NCBI GenBank assembly: GCA_008508345.1
Contig: QNGE01002984.1
Span: 8,981-72,980 of the forward strand
DNA from: Paragonimus westermani
Lineage: Eukaryota > Platyhelminthes > Trematoda > Plagiorchiida > Troglotrematidae
Direction: 5' to 3'
Length of the DNA: 64,000 nucleotides
Shown: piece after piece, positions 1 to 12,600 of the stretch
Layout of the letters: each line of letters opens with the position of its first letter
How positions within the stretch are numbered: position 1 is the first letter of the stretch
Made by a program: the position numbers and the translations under genes
Notes under the pieces: model-generated
Databases searched by the model: none
What the model saw: only the letters and a program-made list of their open reading frames with translations
What the model was told of the DNA's origin: nothing

Positions 1-640
1 CTGAGCAACGAGCCAACCGGCAGCAACGACTTACTGTTGAGAAACTGGCGTTACCACCAGTGAAGCATAAGTACCAAACCAGCTTAGAAAGCTGCCTTAG
101 TAGTTCTCTCTCCGACGATCCTAATAGCTGCTGGAAACAAATCTCACCGGCCATCCGGGAGGCAGGTACTGTAGTATGTGGCACGGAGGTACATGGGTTG
201 TACAGGCATTGGACCTCGGAGAAATCACTGGAGTTGTTAGATGTCGGTGGGAACATTCCTCCTGGCAGTCCACATAAAAAGTCTAGGAGAGATATCTACA
301 GGAATCTGAAACGTAGTCTAAGGGCTGATGTTGAGGCTTGATTGATGTAGAAAGTTAGGGGAATGGAGACCGCCTCTGTTTCAGAGAAAATCGACAGAAC
401 CTTTAGGCATATCCGTGCCACTGGTCCACGGCAACCGTCTGTCAGTGAAATTATCAGCGAGACAGATGGCTTACTCATCCATGCTAAGCCTAGAAGGTTA
501 CAGCGGTGGGCGGAACACTGAGGGTCAGTGTGGCTGGCCTCCTACTTTCACCGTGTTGCCGCCACAAAGTAGATTTGGAACCACCCACTAAAACCGAGGT
601 CCGCAATTGCCTGTCCGCTTTTTGAGGACGGCGTCTAATA
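1..640 (+). mobile_element. RTE-like retrotransposon, linker/fingers fragment
   Basis: It reads HKYQTSLESCLSSSL, SCWKQISPAIREAGT, GLYRHWTSEKSLELLDVGG, NLKRSLRADVEA, then in another frame RATGPRQPSVSEIISETDG, RRLQRWAEH and TEVRNCLSAF. The first part is the homologue of the minus-strand copy at 20054-20461. The left edge is cut by the window and the right edge stops where the RT proper would begin. Confidence 0.82.
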
Positions 641-1229
641 TCGCGAAGTATAGAATCCGATGGCGCTCGTTTTATGAGTCTCTATATGCGTCGTCGTAAC
701 TTTTTTTTATCTCCCCACACTTCTCACTTTCACCTTACGCATTACTTCTTTCCTTTTCATGTTGTGGTAGTTTTCTTACTCCTGACGGTTTTTCTCGTGT
801 TAAGTATAATACACATTCCAAAACAATATATGCGCCTACACGTATATATGGTCAATCCAGTTGTTTTGAACTAGCCTATGAATTGACTAACCAATATCGG
901 CCGATTTCACACAAAGGCCTCACTCACCCGCCTTCCGGTCCTATCCATCCTGGTTTGCACTGGACACGGGGTGTGTAACTGGAACCGTAAGTGGTGCGAC
1001 ACAAGCTAGTTGCTGTGATGGTTAAGCGAAGGCGTTCTTTGGCTTCGATCATTTTGAAAGGCTGATGCAAACCGAATACCACCAACCGATAAGGTCAGTC
1101 CATTACCCCTCACCTAGTTCGGTTTCTCATTAATTCCAACAATGGTCCAAGTGAACTGACCGTGAATTGGAATTTCTGTTAAATATCACACCTTTTGATA
1201 TATACTGATATATACTGAATTGCCTAATC
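641..1229. other. no gene recognised
   Basis: It contains a short open frame at 674-874 with a run of hydrophobic residues but no family match, and a TATACTGA duplication near 1199-1218. Confidence 0.5.
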
Positions 1230-1690
1230 ATCATAACAGAAAACACATCAATGGTTCACACTGATGCTTAACCGCCATACAGCCATGAATAAAAAAAGCA
1301 AATCCTGTATAGAAAGAGAAAGAAAGAAGAGTACGGGAAGAGACCTGACCACTAAAAACTAGCTACATCCATATTCAATCCTACGACATCAAGGTGCCTA
1401 CACCTTGCAAAAAAAACAATCGGGTTGCAAGTAAAAATAAGGCGTCATCAACAAGACAACTTCCTAACGGTTTTCACTGTCCAGCGTCATTAAATGCATT
1501 CACAGTTAACTCGGACACAATAATAACACTCACGCCGCTGTGCTCGGTTAGCCGCCATCTCACCTAACGTCTCAAGCCACCGACCCTGCGAATCGCGGGA
1601 GTCCCGGCCCCAGAGACGAACCCGATCTACAGTGACCAGTCCTTTCGTCCTTTCAGGGATCTAGAAGAAATTTCAAAATCTTAAGTTAAC
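1230..1690 (-). mobile_element. RTE-like retrotransposon, 3' end only
   Basis: In minus-strand sense it reads [15 protein letters not shown], then a 3' UTR ending GCATCAGTGTGAACCATTGA. It shares the whole UTR with the copies at 18165 and 53690. It is truncated upstream at about 1690. Confidence 0.8.
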
Positions 1691-2038
1691 AGTCAATGGA
1701 AATGGCTGGGAGGCAGTTATCCAAAAATAGGGTAACCGTGCATTCGCATTGTGGTGAATGAGATTATACAGAGTTGAAATGGACATTCGACGTGAAACAT
1801 AGAACGTGAGTCTCTTCACTTCGGTAAACTCGTTGTAAACATGAGGCGACCAAGCCTAGTTTCGGCTCAGTGTGACACCTGAATGCTCAACAAATTAATG
1901 CTTAAGAAGTAACTCGGTCTCAACTTGTGCTTGGAGACAAGTATCAAAATGCTTCTGGTAGGTTGTTTATCTGAGAATGAAAAATGAAGCATCAGTACAC
2001 TTTGGTGTATTGAGTGATAAAAACATGCGTTAAGCCAC

Positions 2039-2807
2039 ATGCCCAATTCGGTGAGGCCATTCTGCAGGACGTGGGAAGGGAATATTTCCGAGTGTTTTAC
2101 ACCGAAGACGATATCATCTGCTTACTTCAACAAAACGAGTTGTTGGGAATGTGTGTGGGGCTCGCATAGAAGGAAAAGAAAAGTGGGGAAAGAATTGTGC
2201 CTCAGAGAACACCCAAACTTGCAACTATCTGGTAAGCTTCTCGACCCCTGTCCCGTTTCCTTCCCTTCCGTTTGGTTGCTTACATCTAGCCTAACTCAAG
2301 TGCCACCAAATTAATGACTGGTTCGTCTGATTTGACTAAGCTGCTATATGAGGAGTTGCCAGTAACCCGAACACTTCTAGGGGGTAGCAGAATTATTCAA
2401 TGGGGAACCCGTGTAGCGCTGGATCTTAGATCGCTAGCTGTGCAGGCACGCCTTGGACCAACCGTTGATGTCGCGATTCATTGCGTTGCATCAGATAAAA
2501 CTTTCGATGACCATCTTGACTGTACAGCATGTGCCTGGATGTGTGTTACGACCTTCTGAGAGAGGAAGGCAAGAACGAACACAAAGACCGCGGGCAGTAC
2601 CTCGATCACGAACGAAACGCAACGACATCGCAAACGACACGAATAATCAGAACGCAAGTACCCGGACTCAACTCTCGCAATTTAGAACCTCCCAATAAGA
2701 GAGGAGAAAGACGGCCTCCAAACGAGCTTCATTTGCTGCTCAGCCCAAAGTCAAAACATTGGTTTACAGTGGCTGTATTTATAGGTTTTCGGTGGCCTTG
2801 GTCCTAG
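2039..2807 (+). other. overlapping short open frames, not recognised
   Basis: Two adjoining frames (2039-2314 and 2314-2559) overlap at the stop/start. The second contains SRIIQWGTRVALDLRSLAVQ and DVAIHCVASDKTFDDHLDC. I do not recognise a family. It may be part of an uncharacterised repeat. Confidence 0.2.
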
Positions 2808-3800
2808 AGCACTCGATGGACCGATCCGAAGCAGGCGCGAAACTCGAATTTTCCAGAATGATAGCGGGCATTTGAGTCCTCCAAATGGAAGCATCCATCT
2901 CCCTTGGGGAATATGGTGTATTCTTGGGAATAAGTGCTCTTCCCAACAATGGGACATGCGTATCGTTTTCAAAAATTGGAGACGAAAAGCTGACGGGACG
3001 ATGGATGGGGGAAGGTTTCACAAATAAACTTATACATAGGGACACGTTCATGTTTGTGAATACCTGATCGCCTGAATCGATGGCTGGTGCACCAGCGGTC
3101 GGTGTGAGATCATCTGGTATGTCGATCGTTCTCGTCGTGGCATTGATTCGTGGGAAAGCACTGACAACCTTGCTCAAGATAGTCGAAATGTAACAGCTGT
3201 AGGTCGTGATACAGATGTCGGTTCTCCCGCAGTTAGAACTGTTTTGCTTGACTTGTGTTGTGCATCTATTTGAGGGACGCTTTCAGTTTTATCGTCTTAC
3301 ACGTATCTCGTTTACTGCATCCCCGGACTGGGTTTAACATGCATTTTCAAACCAGTCAAGTCCTTGATCCATTCATCCCGGGTAAGATCTGACAAGAAAT
3401 CCCCACATCGTTTTGCGTCGAAGTCCAGGTTATCCGACCAGAGATTCCGAATGGCGTTCCCCAAGTCAATCGTCTGTAAATTCTCGCCCATTCGTTTGAT
3501 TTCGTTAAACGGTGGCCCATTCGGTCTCGTTGTCCGTGATCCATCCACCATGGGTTTCAATCGTATCTCACTGCCGCGTTGAGATATTCCACTATTTTGA
3601 ACTAACGGCATCTTTGACTTGGTCGCCCATCACACCAACACCGTTATCCACTAGTGTTCATTACTGGGGGACTGTTGATCCAAACGTTCTTTCCTCAGTT
3701 TGTCTGGTGACGCCAAAGCTGAATCGCGTAACCGAGCTGAAATGATCGTCGCACCAAATTCAATGGCAAAACACTGCTTGCTCATAACATAGTTCGATCA
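2779..3800 (-). other. unrecognised minus-strand coding-like remnant
   Basis: In minus-strand order, a frame beginning MSKQCFAIEFGATIISARLR (near 3773) reaches a stop; a second frame (3611-3312) holds NAIRNLWSDNLDFDAKRCGD and FLSDLTRDEWIKDLTGLKMH; a third (3177-2779) holds TRTIDIPDDLTPTAGAPAID. The three are in series and protein-like, but I cannot assign a family. Possibilities are a decayed mobile element or a processed pseudogene. Confidence 0.3.
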
Positions 3801-4049
3801 TTGTCTTGCGCAACACTTGGTCGAAAGAGGTAGAAGGAACTTTTTATCTGGAGTAGTAGAATGCTATTTTTCTCGTAACTGGATTGGCCGTCGAGTTGAT
3901 GTAAGTTAGATTATATTTGGAAAAGTTGGTTTACTTGTCACCAGCTAGCCACGCCGGATTGACGCGTTGACTGCGTATTTTGATGAGCAGTTCAGCTGGC
4001 TTCAGACATGCTGCGTAGACGACCGGACTCACGTGGTCAGTTTCTGCGT

Positions 4050-5560
4050 GTCAGGCGGCTCTGCATCGGAAGTGGAAGTTGCCCTAAAGCCTAAAGTATC
4101 GAGGCGTAACAAGGCTGTTTGATCAGGTCTCCTTTCTCCTTCAATTTTCAAAGATGATCGAGAGAAGTTGATCTCAGAACTGACGAAACCGCTTCAGATA
4201 GTTAAGGAGACTGGAGAGGTACCTCGTGGTTGGTGCCTACCAACCGTTATTCCGATTTATATAGAGGGGGTTCGAAGCTTATGCGATAATCACGGGAGCA
4301 TCTGTCTAGTGTGTACAACATCCGGGTTACTCGCTGGTCCGTGGAAAGAAGTGTGACGAACAGGCGGGATTTCTCTCTGGTCCTGGGTGCATTGTTCACA
4401 TTTTTACCCTGCAATGGGCCTTGAAGCATCCGCAGTCACAGACAGTCGACGGTCGCGGTCTTATCAGACCTGCTCCTAATATTTTCTGGAATATTTTTCC
4501 TCGTTAGCGAGTTACAGGGCAGTACATGAACCTACTAAGATCACTACGCTTACTCGGAAAGCAGGGTGAAAGCATGTGAAAAACTGTCCCCGGGTGTTCA
4601 TCACTTCTAGTCGTGTTCGCCAATGGTGTGCAGTATCCCTGTTCTTGTTCCGTTTGTCATGGACGACATTCTAGAAAGTGTGCTCGAGAAATTGAGTTAG
4701 GTTTTTGCTGAGTTTTTCCGTTTCATTAGATTGATCAACATGAATCATGCAGGTGACATTGCCTTGCGTAACCCGTTTGTCAAAGGCGTGCAGACCATGC
4801 TGAACAGGATGAATCACTGGGCTGGTTTGTACTTTGCATCTTCAGAGTGTGGAGTGCTGCTTCTACACTGGGATACTCTCAGTGCCACGTCCTTTATCGC
4901 AAACAATTGATAAGTTTTATATATTTTGGTAACATTATCTCGCCAGCTTTTAATATTGCTGATGAGCTATCGTTGAAGATAGCAAAGACAAGTATTGTTT
5001 TCCCAACCTGCGCTATTTGTGGCGTCGAAAGTACGTCCACTTGTTGAAGTGAAGGGTGTATGATGCTTGCGTTCATTGTGTTTTGCTATATGAGTTGGAA
5101 ACTTGGTCTGTTCGCAATGAAGCTATCCACAAACTCCATGTGTTCGACCGTCGTTGTCTCCGCCGGTTAGTGATCATCAAGTGGAGCGATCGCGTAAGCA
5201 AATTGGCCGTTCACCAGCATATATTCCAGAGCCCTCAGGATCCATGATGAATTGACCGAATAATCACGTGGTACAGTTTGGGGTGGTTTGGTCACGCACT
5301 CCGCATGCCAGATGAACGTTTTCGCGTCATTCTTTTGGTAAAATGGTGTGGCGCTCAAGCAGAAAGTTGGTCAACAGCGTATTCCTGACTATTCCATTGA
5401 GTAAAGTGGGTTGATATCGCCTGCCTGGCATGGGGTGTTGAAGCGGTGACGTGGTCACAAGGCGTGAAGAATTCATTCGTGCGGGCAGACTTCACTTGCC
5501 TGATGGTCAGAAACGCTATGCGAGATGGCAGTGTGCTGCTCTCAGGTGCCTATTTGCATT
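4050..5560 (+). mobile_element. RTE-like retrotransposon, RT to C terminus, degenerate
   Basis: Broken + strand frames give SIFKDDREKLISELTKPLQI, ETGEVPRGWCLPTVIPIY, then QAGFLSGPGCIVHIFTLQWA, then VYDACVHCVLLYELETWSV, LHVFDRRCLRRLVIIKWSDR and LGWFGHALRMPDER. The YADD box was not found. No matching 3' UTR follows. It starts at about the point in the element where the 1-640 fragment ends, but the two overlap by some 15 codons, so they are not clearly one interrupted copy. Confidence 0.83.
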
Positions 5561-6554
5561 GAATACCTTTCAAGTTGTTTTGTTTAGCTTTTTTACCCAT
5601 TCGAAGTCTTTCTATCCTTTTTCAACACTTTTTCCTCCTATATGTTCACGTTGTGGTGAACGGCAGCTGGGACCACGGTGCTTTGTAATCAACCTCAGCG
5701 GTCATCGTTGAATTGTTAGAAAAGGGTATGCCCCTGTTACAACTTTGCAGTGGTAACAACACGCATTTAGTAGGTACACATTTATGTTCACTGTTGCACC
5801 TGGTCGTTCTTTGTTTCCCAACTTCGGACGCATGTTGTACGTATACTCATCGGCATTGTTTGCCTAAATTCTTGTTGCATATTTGGTTGAACTAACTTTC
5901 TCTTCGCGTCTCTGCAGGACGTTCCTTTCCTGTTACTCACTAAAGGACAAGATGATGCGAATGACAATGACAACTGAATGTGTGGACTGAAACCCGATCT
6001 CGCTCATTAAAAGACGCATACTAGAAACAGATAACAGTGTTGGCCAGGTAAACTCGTTCATCGTGTTACTGTGCAATTGGGACTCCCCAGATTTCTCATG
6101 CTCTTTTTGGTAGTGCTACTCAATATGTGTATACATAGACTGTGGGTTCATTTTGTTTACTGCAGAATGTGACTGCCTTTATTATCGTCACTATCCGCAC
6201 ACCGTGTTGCCCATTATCTTAATTTCGTGATTGGAGAGGGGAAGAGGAAGTCTGAGGTCTTGTTATTGCTGAACTGTATCCAGGGTCCTCAGCTTTTCGA
6301 CGTCTTTTGGCCCAAGTATCTCTTGACCTGGCTTAGTATGGATACACGCGTGCACTTGCAGTTGATTAAGTTGCAACTTTCTTTGCACGCAGTTTTTTAA
6401 CTCTACGCATTCGAAGTGAGCAGATGATACATAGACGCTCGGTCATCTTTTGTTTTTTCAGTATTTTGGAAAAGATTTCGTTTCTTCCTGCTTATAATTG
6501 ATTACTCACTTATTATTTTCCATTCTTCGGGTTAAAAGGTATCAACGATGAATT
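5561..6554 (+). other. upstream flank of UBE3B
   Basis: No coding region recognised. The 5' UTR and promoter of UBE3B should be here or further left; no clear core promoter element was found. Confidence 0.5.
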
Positions 6555-6665
6555 ATGTTTAGACAAGTCAAACCGGAACACACTACATTCATTGAATCGA
6601 AACGCAAAGAAAGAGATGAACGCAGAGAGGCACGTTTGAAGGAGAAATCAGCTATTATTATCCAG
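6555..6665 (+). CDS. UBE3B: UBE3B exon 1 (start codon, first half of IQ motif)
   Basis: The ATG at 6555 matches the human start position: both proteins begin MF followed by a charged helix of similar length before the IQ motif. An ATG at 6548 is followed at once by an in-frame stop. The exon ends in AIIIQ at a GT donor, phase 0. Confidence 0.9.
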
Positions 6666-9600
6666 GTGTGTTCTGCCGTGTTTCTGTTAGTGTTTTGTTT
6701 TCAGAAAAACTGGCGGGGATTTCGCGATCGAACTGGTTTGGTGAAAGAGTTTCGGTAAGCTTCAGTAGTTCGCTTAATAACCTTCATGGAGTAGACTACA
6801 GTTTGATGCAACAATCACTTCCGGCTCAGGTTTGATATATCATTTTACTCAGTTCTTGTTTGTTTTATAAAGCGGCTGATCTGCTGCGTGCTATAAAATA
6901 CTTGTCATTTAAGTTTTCCCCTGAAAACGAACGACAGGTATATATATATATATATAATTGAGTAATAATTCTCACAGCGGTTCGAATTTCTTGTCCGTCA
7001 TCTCATGTCAACAATCGAGACGGGCAAACCTGGCGTGAGTGTGGTCGTTTTATATTGCTTCATTTTGCTCACGTTAGGTTTCATATTTATCCTTGGCTCT
7101 GCGTAAAACTACGTTGGTAGAGTGGATTCGTTTGACAAAATGGCTTTTTGCTACTATTTTGCTCTATCTATCGGAGTTAGATGTAAGTTTTGCATCTCAG
7201 TTTCCTATTTCAGCCGTGCTCACCCAACGGTTCAAAGCTGTTGAACGTATTTCTTTCGTTTGTTCTGATCACAACTGACTACTCCCGATGGACGTTTCAC
7301 GAGGGTTAGTGTTGAGTTTATCAACGATTGATCGGGTTTTCACCGGTTTTTCTTCATTTATCTTATTGCTTTTCAAACGAGACACCACTTGTGTACACAC
7401 AAATTTCTTCACCTGAAATCAAGCAATTTGTCTAAACTGTCCGTGAATAATGTATGATTTCAGCTCTTTTGGTGCCATTTGGTGTTCATTATGTTCTCCA
7501 GATTTAACTTCGTTATTTATACACTGACCCCAACCTGTGAGACCGAATGCTCTGCAGAGAGCAAACTGATGGCTATTTCGAAACGAGTAGTTCCCTGAAA
7601 TAGGCTGAACCTAGTAGTAATGAAAATAATAGTAGTAATGGTACTAATAGTTCCTGTTTCATTAGACGAGACGATGTCTCTGCCCCGTGACGGCGCTCAG
7701 TTTCAGCGTTATATAACTATCGAGCTATCGCCTGCCTGTCATATTGTAGGTCAATCTTTAAAAAGATGCACTGGGTTATATCAAGCAGACTAAGCTAACT
7801 TCCTCGTCTGATTTCTCCACTTTACCTCAGAAGTGCTTATATACTACACTGTTTTTCCGCATTTATTCAGGATTTACTTGCAGGTAATGTAAGCAGCGCG
7901 TGTTTGTGTAGTTAACGCATATTTTAGGATTGCTGCGGAATACCGGTTTTTACATCGTACGTTATTTCTGATGCATGATTGTGTAGCATGTAACTCCGAG
8001 TCCATTGTAACCTGATTTTTAGTTTACTGAACCATTAATGTTGCTTTCCGTCATCAGTCTGTTCTTTCCACCGTCTTCGTGTTACCTTTGTGTGTCTGAT
8101 TCTGTAAGTGTCATACACTGTGACGTCCCCCCTGTTTTGGTCGCTTTTCCTTTCCCCTTTGTTTGTAGCTATCCCTAAGCTCAATATCTAAACGGTGCTC
8201 TAAAAGGATTAGTCGACTGAACTGCCTGTTCAGTTCGTTTGCTAATATGGTGTCCTCCGTGCACTCGATTTTCCAGTGGAATATGTAGCTTGTGGTGCAC
8301 ACCAGTTGACAATAAATAAACAATCTTCAATCAGTCACACTTATGACAGTTGCCGTAACATTCGAACCCATTCTTCCAACCATTAGGTCAGCCATGGGTC
8401 CTGTAATGCCTGTTTTTACGTTTCTGAGACCTTAGTGTTTATGCCGATACGCACCCTTAGTTTGTCGTTTTTGCGTGTACGTTGGCTACAGCAAACCTGT
8501 AACTCATTACTTCACAACGGAATCGTAATACTCTCGAATGGGTGTTACATTGGATACATTTGCGCCTCCATCAATGTCCAATATTCCTGATCTGTACAAC
8601 TCGAACCTCCAGATGTTCCTGAAGTTGATGGATATAACATCGGAAGCGTTTGAGTTACTTAAACTTGACTACCATTCACAACAGTTCTCCGTCATCATTT
8701 TCAACTTCGAGTCGTACCTGTGGATAGTATGGCTTCGGTCGTCGTTGGTCTTAGCGGTGGTCTAATAGATGGCGGAGTAATAAACAGGTACAAATTTCTA
8801 GCGAAGGTCCCAAGAGCGAAGAAATTGGGTGAGAGGGTGGAAAAGAACAAAAGACAATGGCGATCCAAGAAAGCAAAAGAAAACATCAACCTTGAAGATG
8901 CGGCCTGGGCATTGACTGCGACACACTGCCATGTCAGAAAGTGTTCCCAACTAGCGTACCAGCCTTGCTCATCGAGATGGTCGACTTGCAATTGTTTATG
9001 ATCGCGTCATCGCTTGGCTGCCTCATGTTTTCTTCCAACCGTCGGCAGCCACACTGAACACGGCGTGGTGCGGTGGACACCTCGCTGGCACACAGAGTAC
9101 GTGATCCAACCAGCGAAGATCGTCGCGTTGCTCACACACCCAGCCCATTTGCTCCAGCCTAAGTGACGTGGACATTTCGGCAGCTGCATTATAAGCTGAG
9201 AAGATGGCGCTACCTAGGCGAGTGGAACCAGCTATTCGCAATAACAGTGACCGTAAGGTCACTGTGAACCCAGTAGTGTAACGACACTTCGAACGTGCAG
9301 AATGCATAACATACAAACCAGCCGTATCATTTAACCGATTTAGCCCTATCTACATGTTCTCCGCAAAAGAACTAAGTAATGCGGTCTTCGGTATACACAA
9401 TATTAGTCAGCCTATTCTCTGACAGAAGCACCTCTCTGTGTTCTTTGTAACCCTTGAATAGTCTTTCCAGAATATCGTCTGTCACATTAGTTGATAAAGA
9501 AAAATGAGTTCGGGCACTCCTGACGAGCGCTGGAGATAATTGGCCATAAATTGGCACTATGCATACAACGTAGGTCTACAACGATCTCAATAAATTACAC

Positions 9601-12600
9601 TTCGGTGGGACCCCGTCGTACGGGAGACAACTCCAACGAAAATGCCAATCAGCCTAGTCAAAAACATCCCTCAGTTCCAAAAATGACACGGAGCCACTGC
9701 CTGAAGCGTCTGATCCGCCTAACAGTGAGGCCTGTCTAGTCCGGGGATGCAGTGGATGTGACATTGCTGTCCGTTTCTTGCCACAACTGAGCGCAGTTGA
9801 TGTAGTCGTAGCTACATCAGGGTTTCGACTGATACAAGAAGTGTTTTTACCTTGTTGGATGATACGCCTGTTTTCAGAGGCGACCGGAATGCTGTTTTAT
9901 TTGAGGGTATCTTTTCTAATCCCTTCTTTTTTCGGATATTACCATTACGGCAGCTATGAAAATAATTCTCCTGTATATTCATAGGATCGTGCTTCACTAT
10001 CTAAACACCCTTGCGGGCCTCAATAGTGTGATTTTCAACTATCATATACAACTAGTTTTCGATTGGCTGTTCCTCTTTAGCCTCTATGTTATGGTTCCAC
10101 ATAGTAGTACCGAAGTCCTAGTCATCACAGCCCTTCGAAACAATGCAAGGCAAAAGCCTGATCACCACCTCAAGGTAGTAGAATAGGTCAGGGTCCATGT
10201 CCATTATACTTTGGATGACGATTAATAGCTGCCGGCGAAGTAGCTAACAAAATGTAATTCTGAGAAAAAAGAGACAACCCTGTGAAAGTGAACGCACCAG
10301 TAACTGGTGCCACTGCCAAATCTGGGTTCGTCTGCAGACAGTTGCGTGGTGGTCACTGTAAACAACCTGACGGACTACAGCGGATGTCTTGTTTTTCAAA
10401 ACTCGTGGTAGATTGTAGCCCTTCACGATTCCTGTCAACCACGGACAGGCTGCTTCGTTGCTTACACTCGCCTCATATGGTGCAGACTAGGCGACAGACA
10501 CAACAATGATCAAAACCGAATCCACGCGTAGATGTGTGCTAATCAGCCAGGGCACAAAGCCGTAGCGTACACTATGTTACACATGCACGTTAAAGATGCT
10601 GGTTTATCTTCAGTCGAACGCGTGACGATGCGGTCATTGGTTTAGTTGTTGTGTGATCAGCCTTTCGTTATCTTCATAGCTAATGTCGTTAATACCAGCC
10701 TCCCAATTCTACATGTTTAGCATATATATATTCCGGGCATCTGAGTGTAGCCTGTGTTTAGTGTCATAATTTAACTGAGCCATTACGTCTTTCTTACCTG
10801 TGAAATAAATTTGTTTAAAGTTTTTATTTTGATTCGTTCAAGTATAGTGTGTTCACTTGAAAATTGCGCATTTTTGTGGATACTGTTTGGCGATATATTC
10901 ATTGAGTGACCACGGGCATGTGTCCCTGAACAGTTTCTGACCGGTTTTATCAATCGTTACGCTTTCCTGTCACATTTTTCTCGTAGAACACCTGAAATCA
11001 GCAATGAACCAGCTGTCTTGTGTGTTGCTGGATGATATGGTTCATCATCATCGCCTCTTCCAACGGCTGCACGTAGGTTTTTCGCCCACAACTAAGGGCT
11101 GTCGTAGAGCTTGCTTTTCAAAGGTCTTGCCCGGCATTCTCCGGTGTTCACCAATACGTCGTTGACTGGAATTATCACTCTCGCATTACGGTACGTCCGC
11201 ATGCAGTTTGCACGCTTAGCACTTCAGTTGATTTGCTGTTAGTGGACTTCGTTTTGTGTGCGATTCTTAAGATCGCTTTACGGTTAATGTCTACTAATAA
11301 TGAAATTTATGTGCTGTATACTGGGCTAGCACTTGCTGTTGCATAACTTTTTGAACCACACTTTGGGTGGATGCTTCCAGTTTGTTCAAGCTGAGAGTGG
11401 ACGAGACAATCTTCACTCGAACAAGACCGATTTCAGAAGAAAATATCAGACTCGTTTAGCACATTTTCTGCTGGCGTGAAGTTATCTCAGTCAAAATATA
11501 CACTGTTCGTAACGCGTTGCTTGTGCTGTTGCGTTCTTTTCAAAATCTTCTTTCTGACACCTTCCCTTTTTCATTCCATGCCGTCACATGGTTGATCGGA
11601 ACATGATTCCGTTTGTGAAACAGCACCTAACAGACGGAGCTTTTTGCGTCGATCTAGTAGCAAAACTTGCTCGTTGTATTGGACACTTTCGTACAGTATT
11701 TGGCTATTCTTTCTGCAACTTCCGTTTGCGGTTTTCTGTCGTCCTCCGTATGACTTGGATTGGTTGTTCTCATGTGGGGCTGTCTGTTAACTGTCCCGTT
11801 TCGATCAATTTGTTGTTTTTACAGTCCATTGACCTACTCAAACTTTGATGCAAAGAAAACGGTTCTGTTTGCTGCCAACATACTTACTGTTCCGGGACTT
11901 GTATCACACATCAGTCCCTCAATGAATGAGGTATGGAAGTGTTCACAGTCACTCCCTGTTATGGGATTTTTCTGCGTTTCACATTCTTGTGTACTTTAAA
12001 TGTTTGTTTACTTCGCTTGGCAGCTATTCTTAGAACCCATATATCTTCACGTTCACATAATGATCACTGCATATACCACACAGCGCTTAAGGTTTTATAA
12101 CACACCTGATACCACTGTTCGCGGGGAACGCTTATCGAATTTTTGATAATAGGTTGGCGAAACCAGACCGTTTCTGGACACAAGTTTGCTTCCTAGCAAC
12201 GGCAGATATGTTCGCCTGAATATTCCAGTGATTAAATGGGAGCTTTCAGCTTTCATTTCGTAAAATGTTCACCGCGATGTGACCAAGTCAAATGTAGATT
12301 GGAAAATGTCAAACTGCTTATGAGAACACTCGCGAGAACTGAGACTTCGATTCGGAACCGTGCGGTTGATAGTCAACGTTATTACCACCGGGCTTCTGCG
12401 AGTTCGTGTTCTCAGATGCCAGTCTGATTGAAACGGTACGTAATTTTTAGTTTCACTCAAACTCCTTGGTTGGAAACTGCATATTGTTCATTGTTCATCC
12501 GGATGTTACATCAGTAGCCTGCACACTTTCGAGCTTGTCGAAGTGACCACATCCAACCAGTGGGAGCGTTTTCCTTATATAAGGCTTTTCGGCAAATCTC

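Noticed and set aside
7093..7278. 61-codon frame beginning at 7093 as a stand-alone gene
   Set aside because: It is UBE3B exon 6 read through the 31 nt intron; after 7182 it is out of frame with exon 7.
8720..9001. 93-codon + strand frame as a gene
   Set aside because: It overlaps a minus-strand RTE-like C terminus and has no similarity of its own.
11588..11848. Open frame upstream of UBE3B exon 10 as a coding exon
   Set aside because: Exon 9 (11108-11190) joins exon 10 directly in phase with full human alignment, so nothing is missing here.
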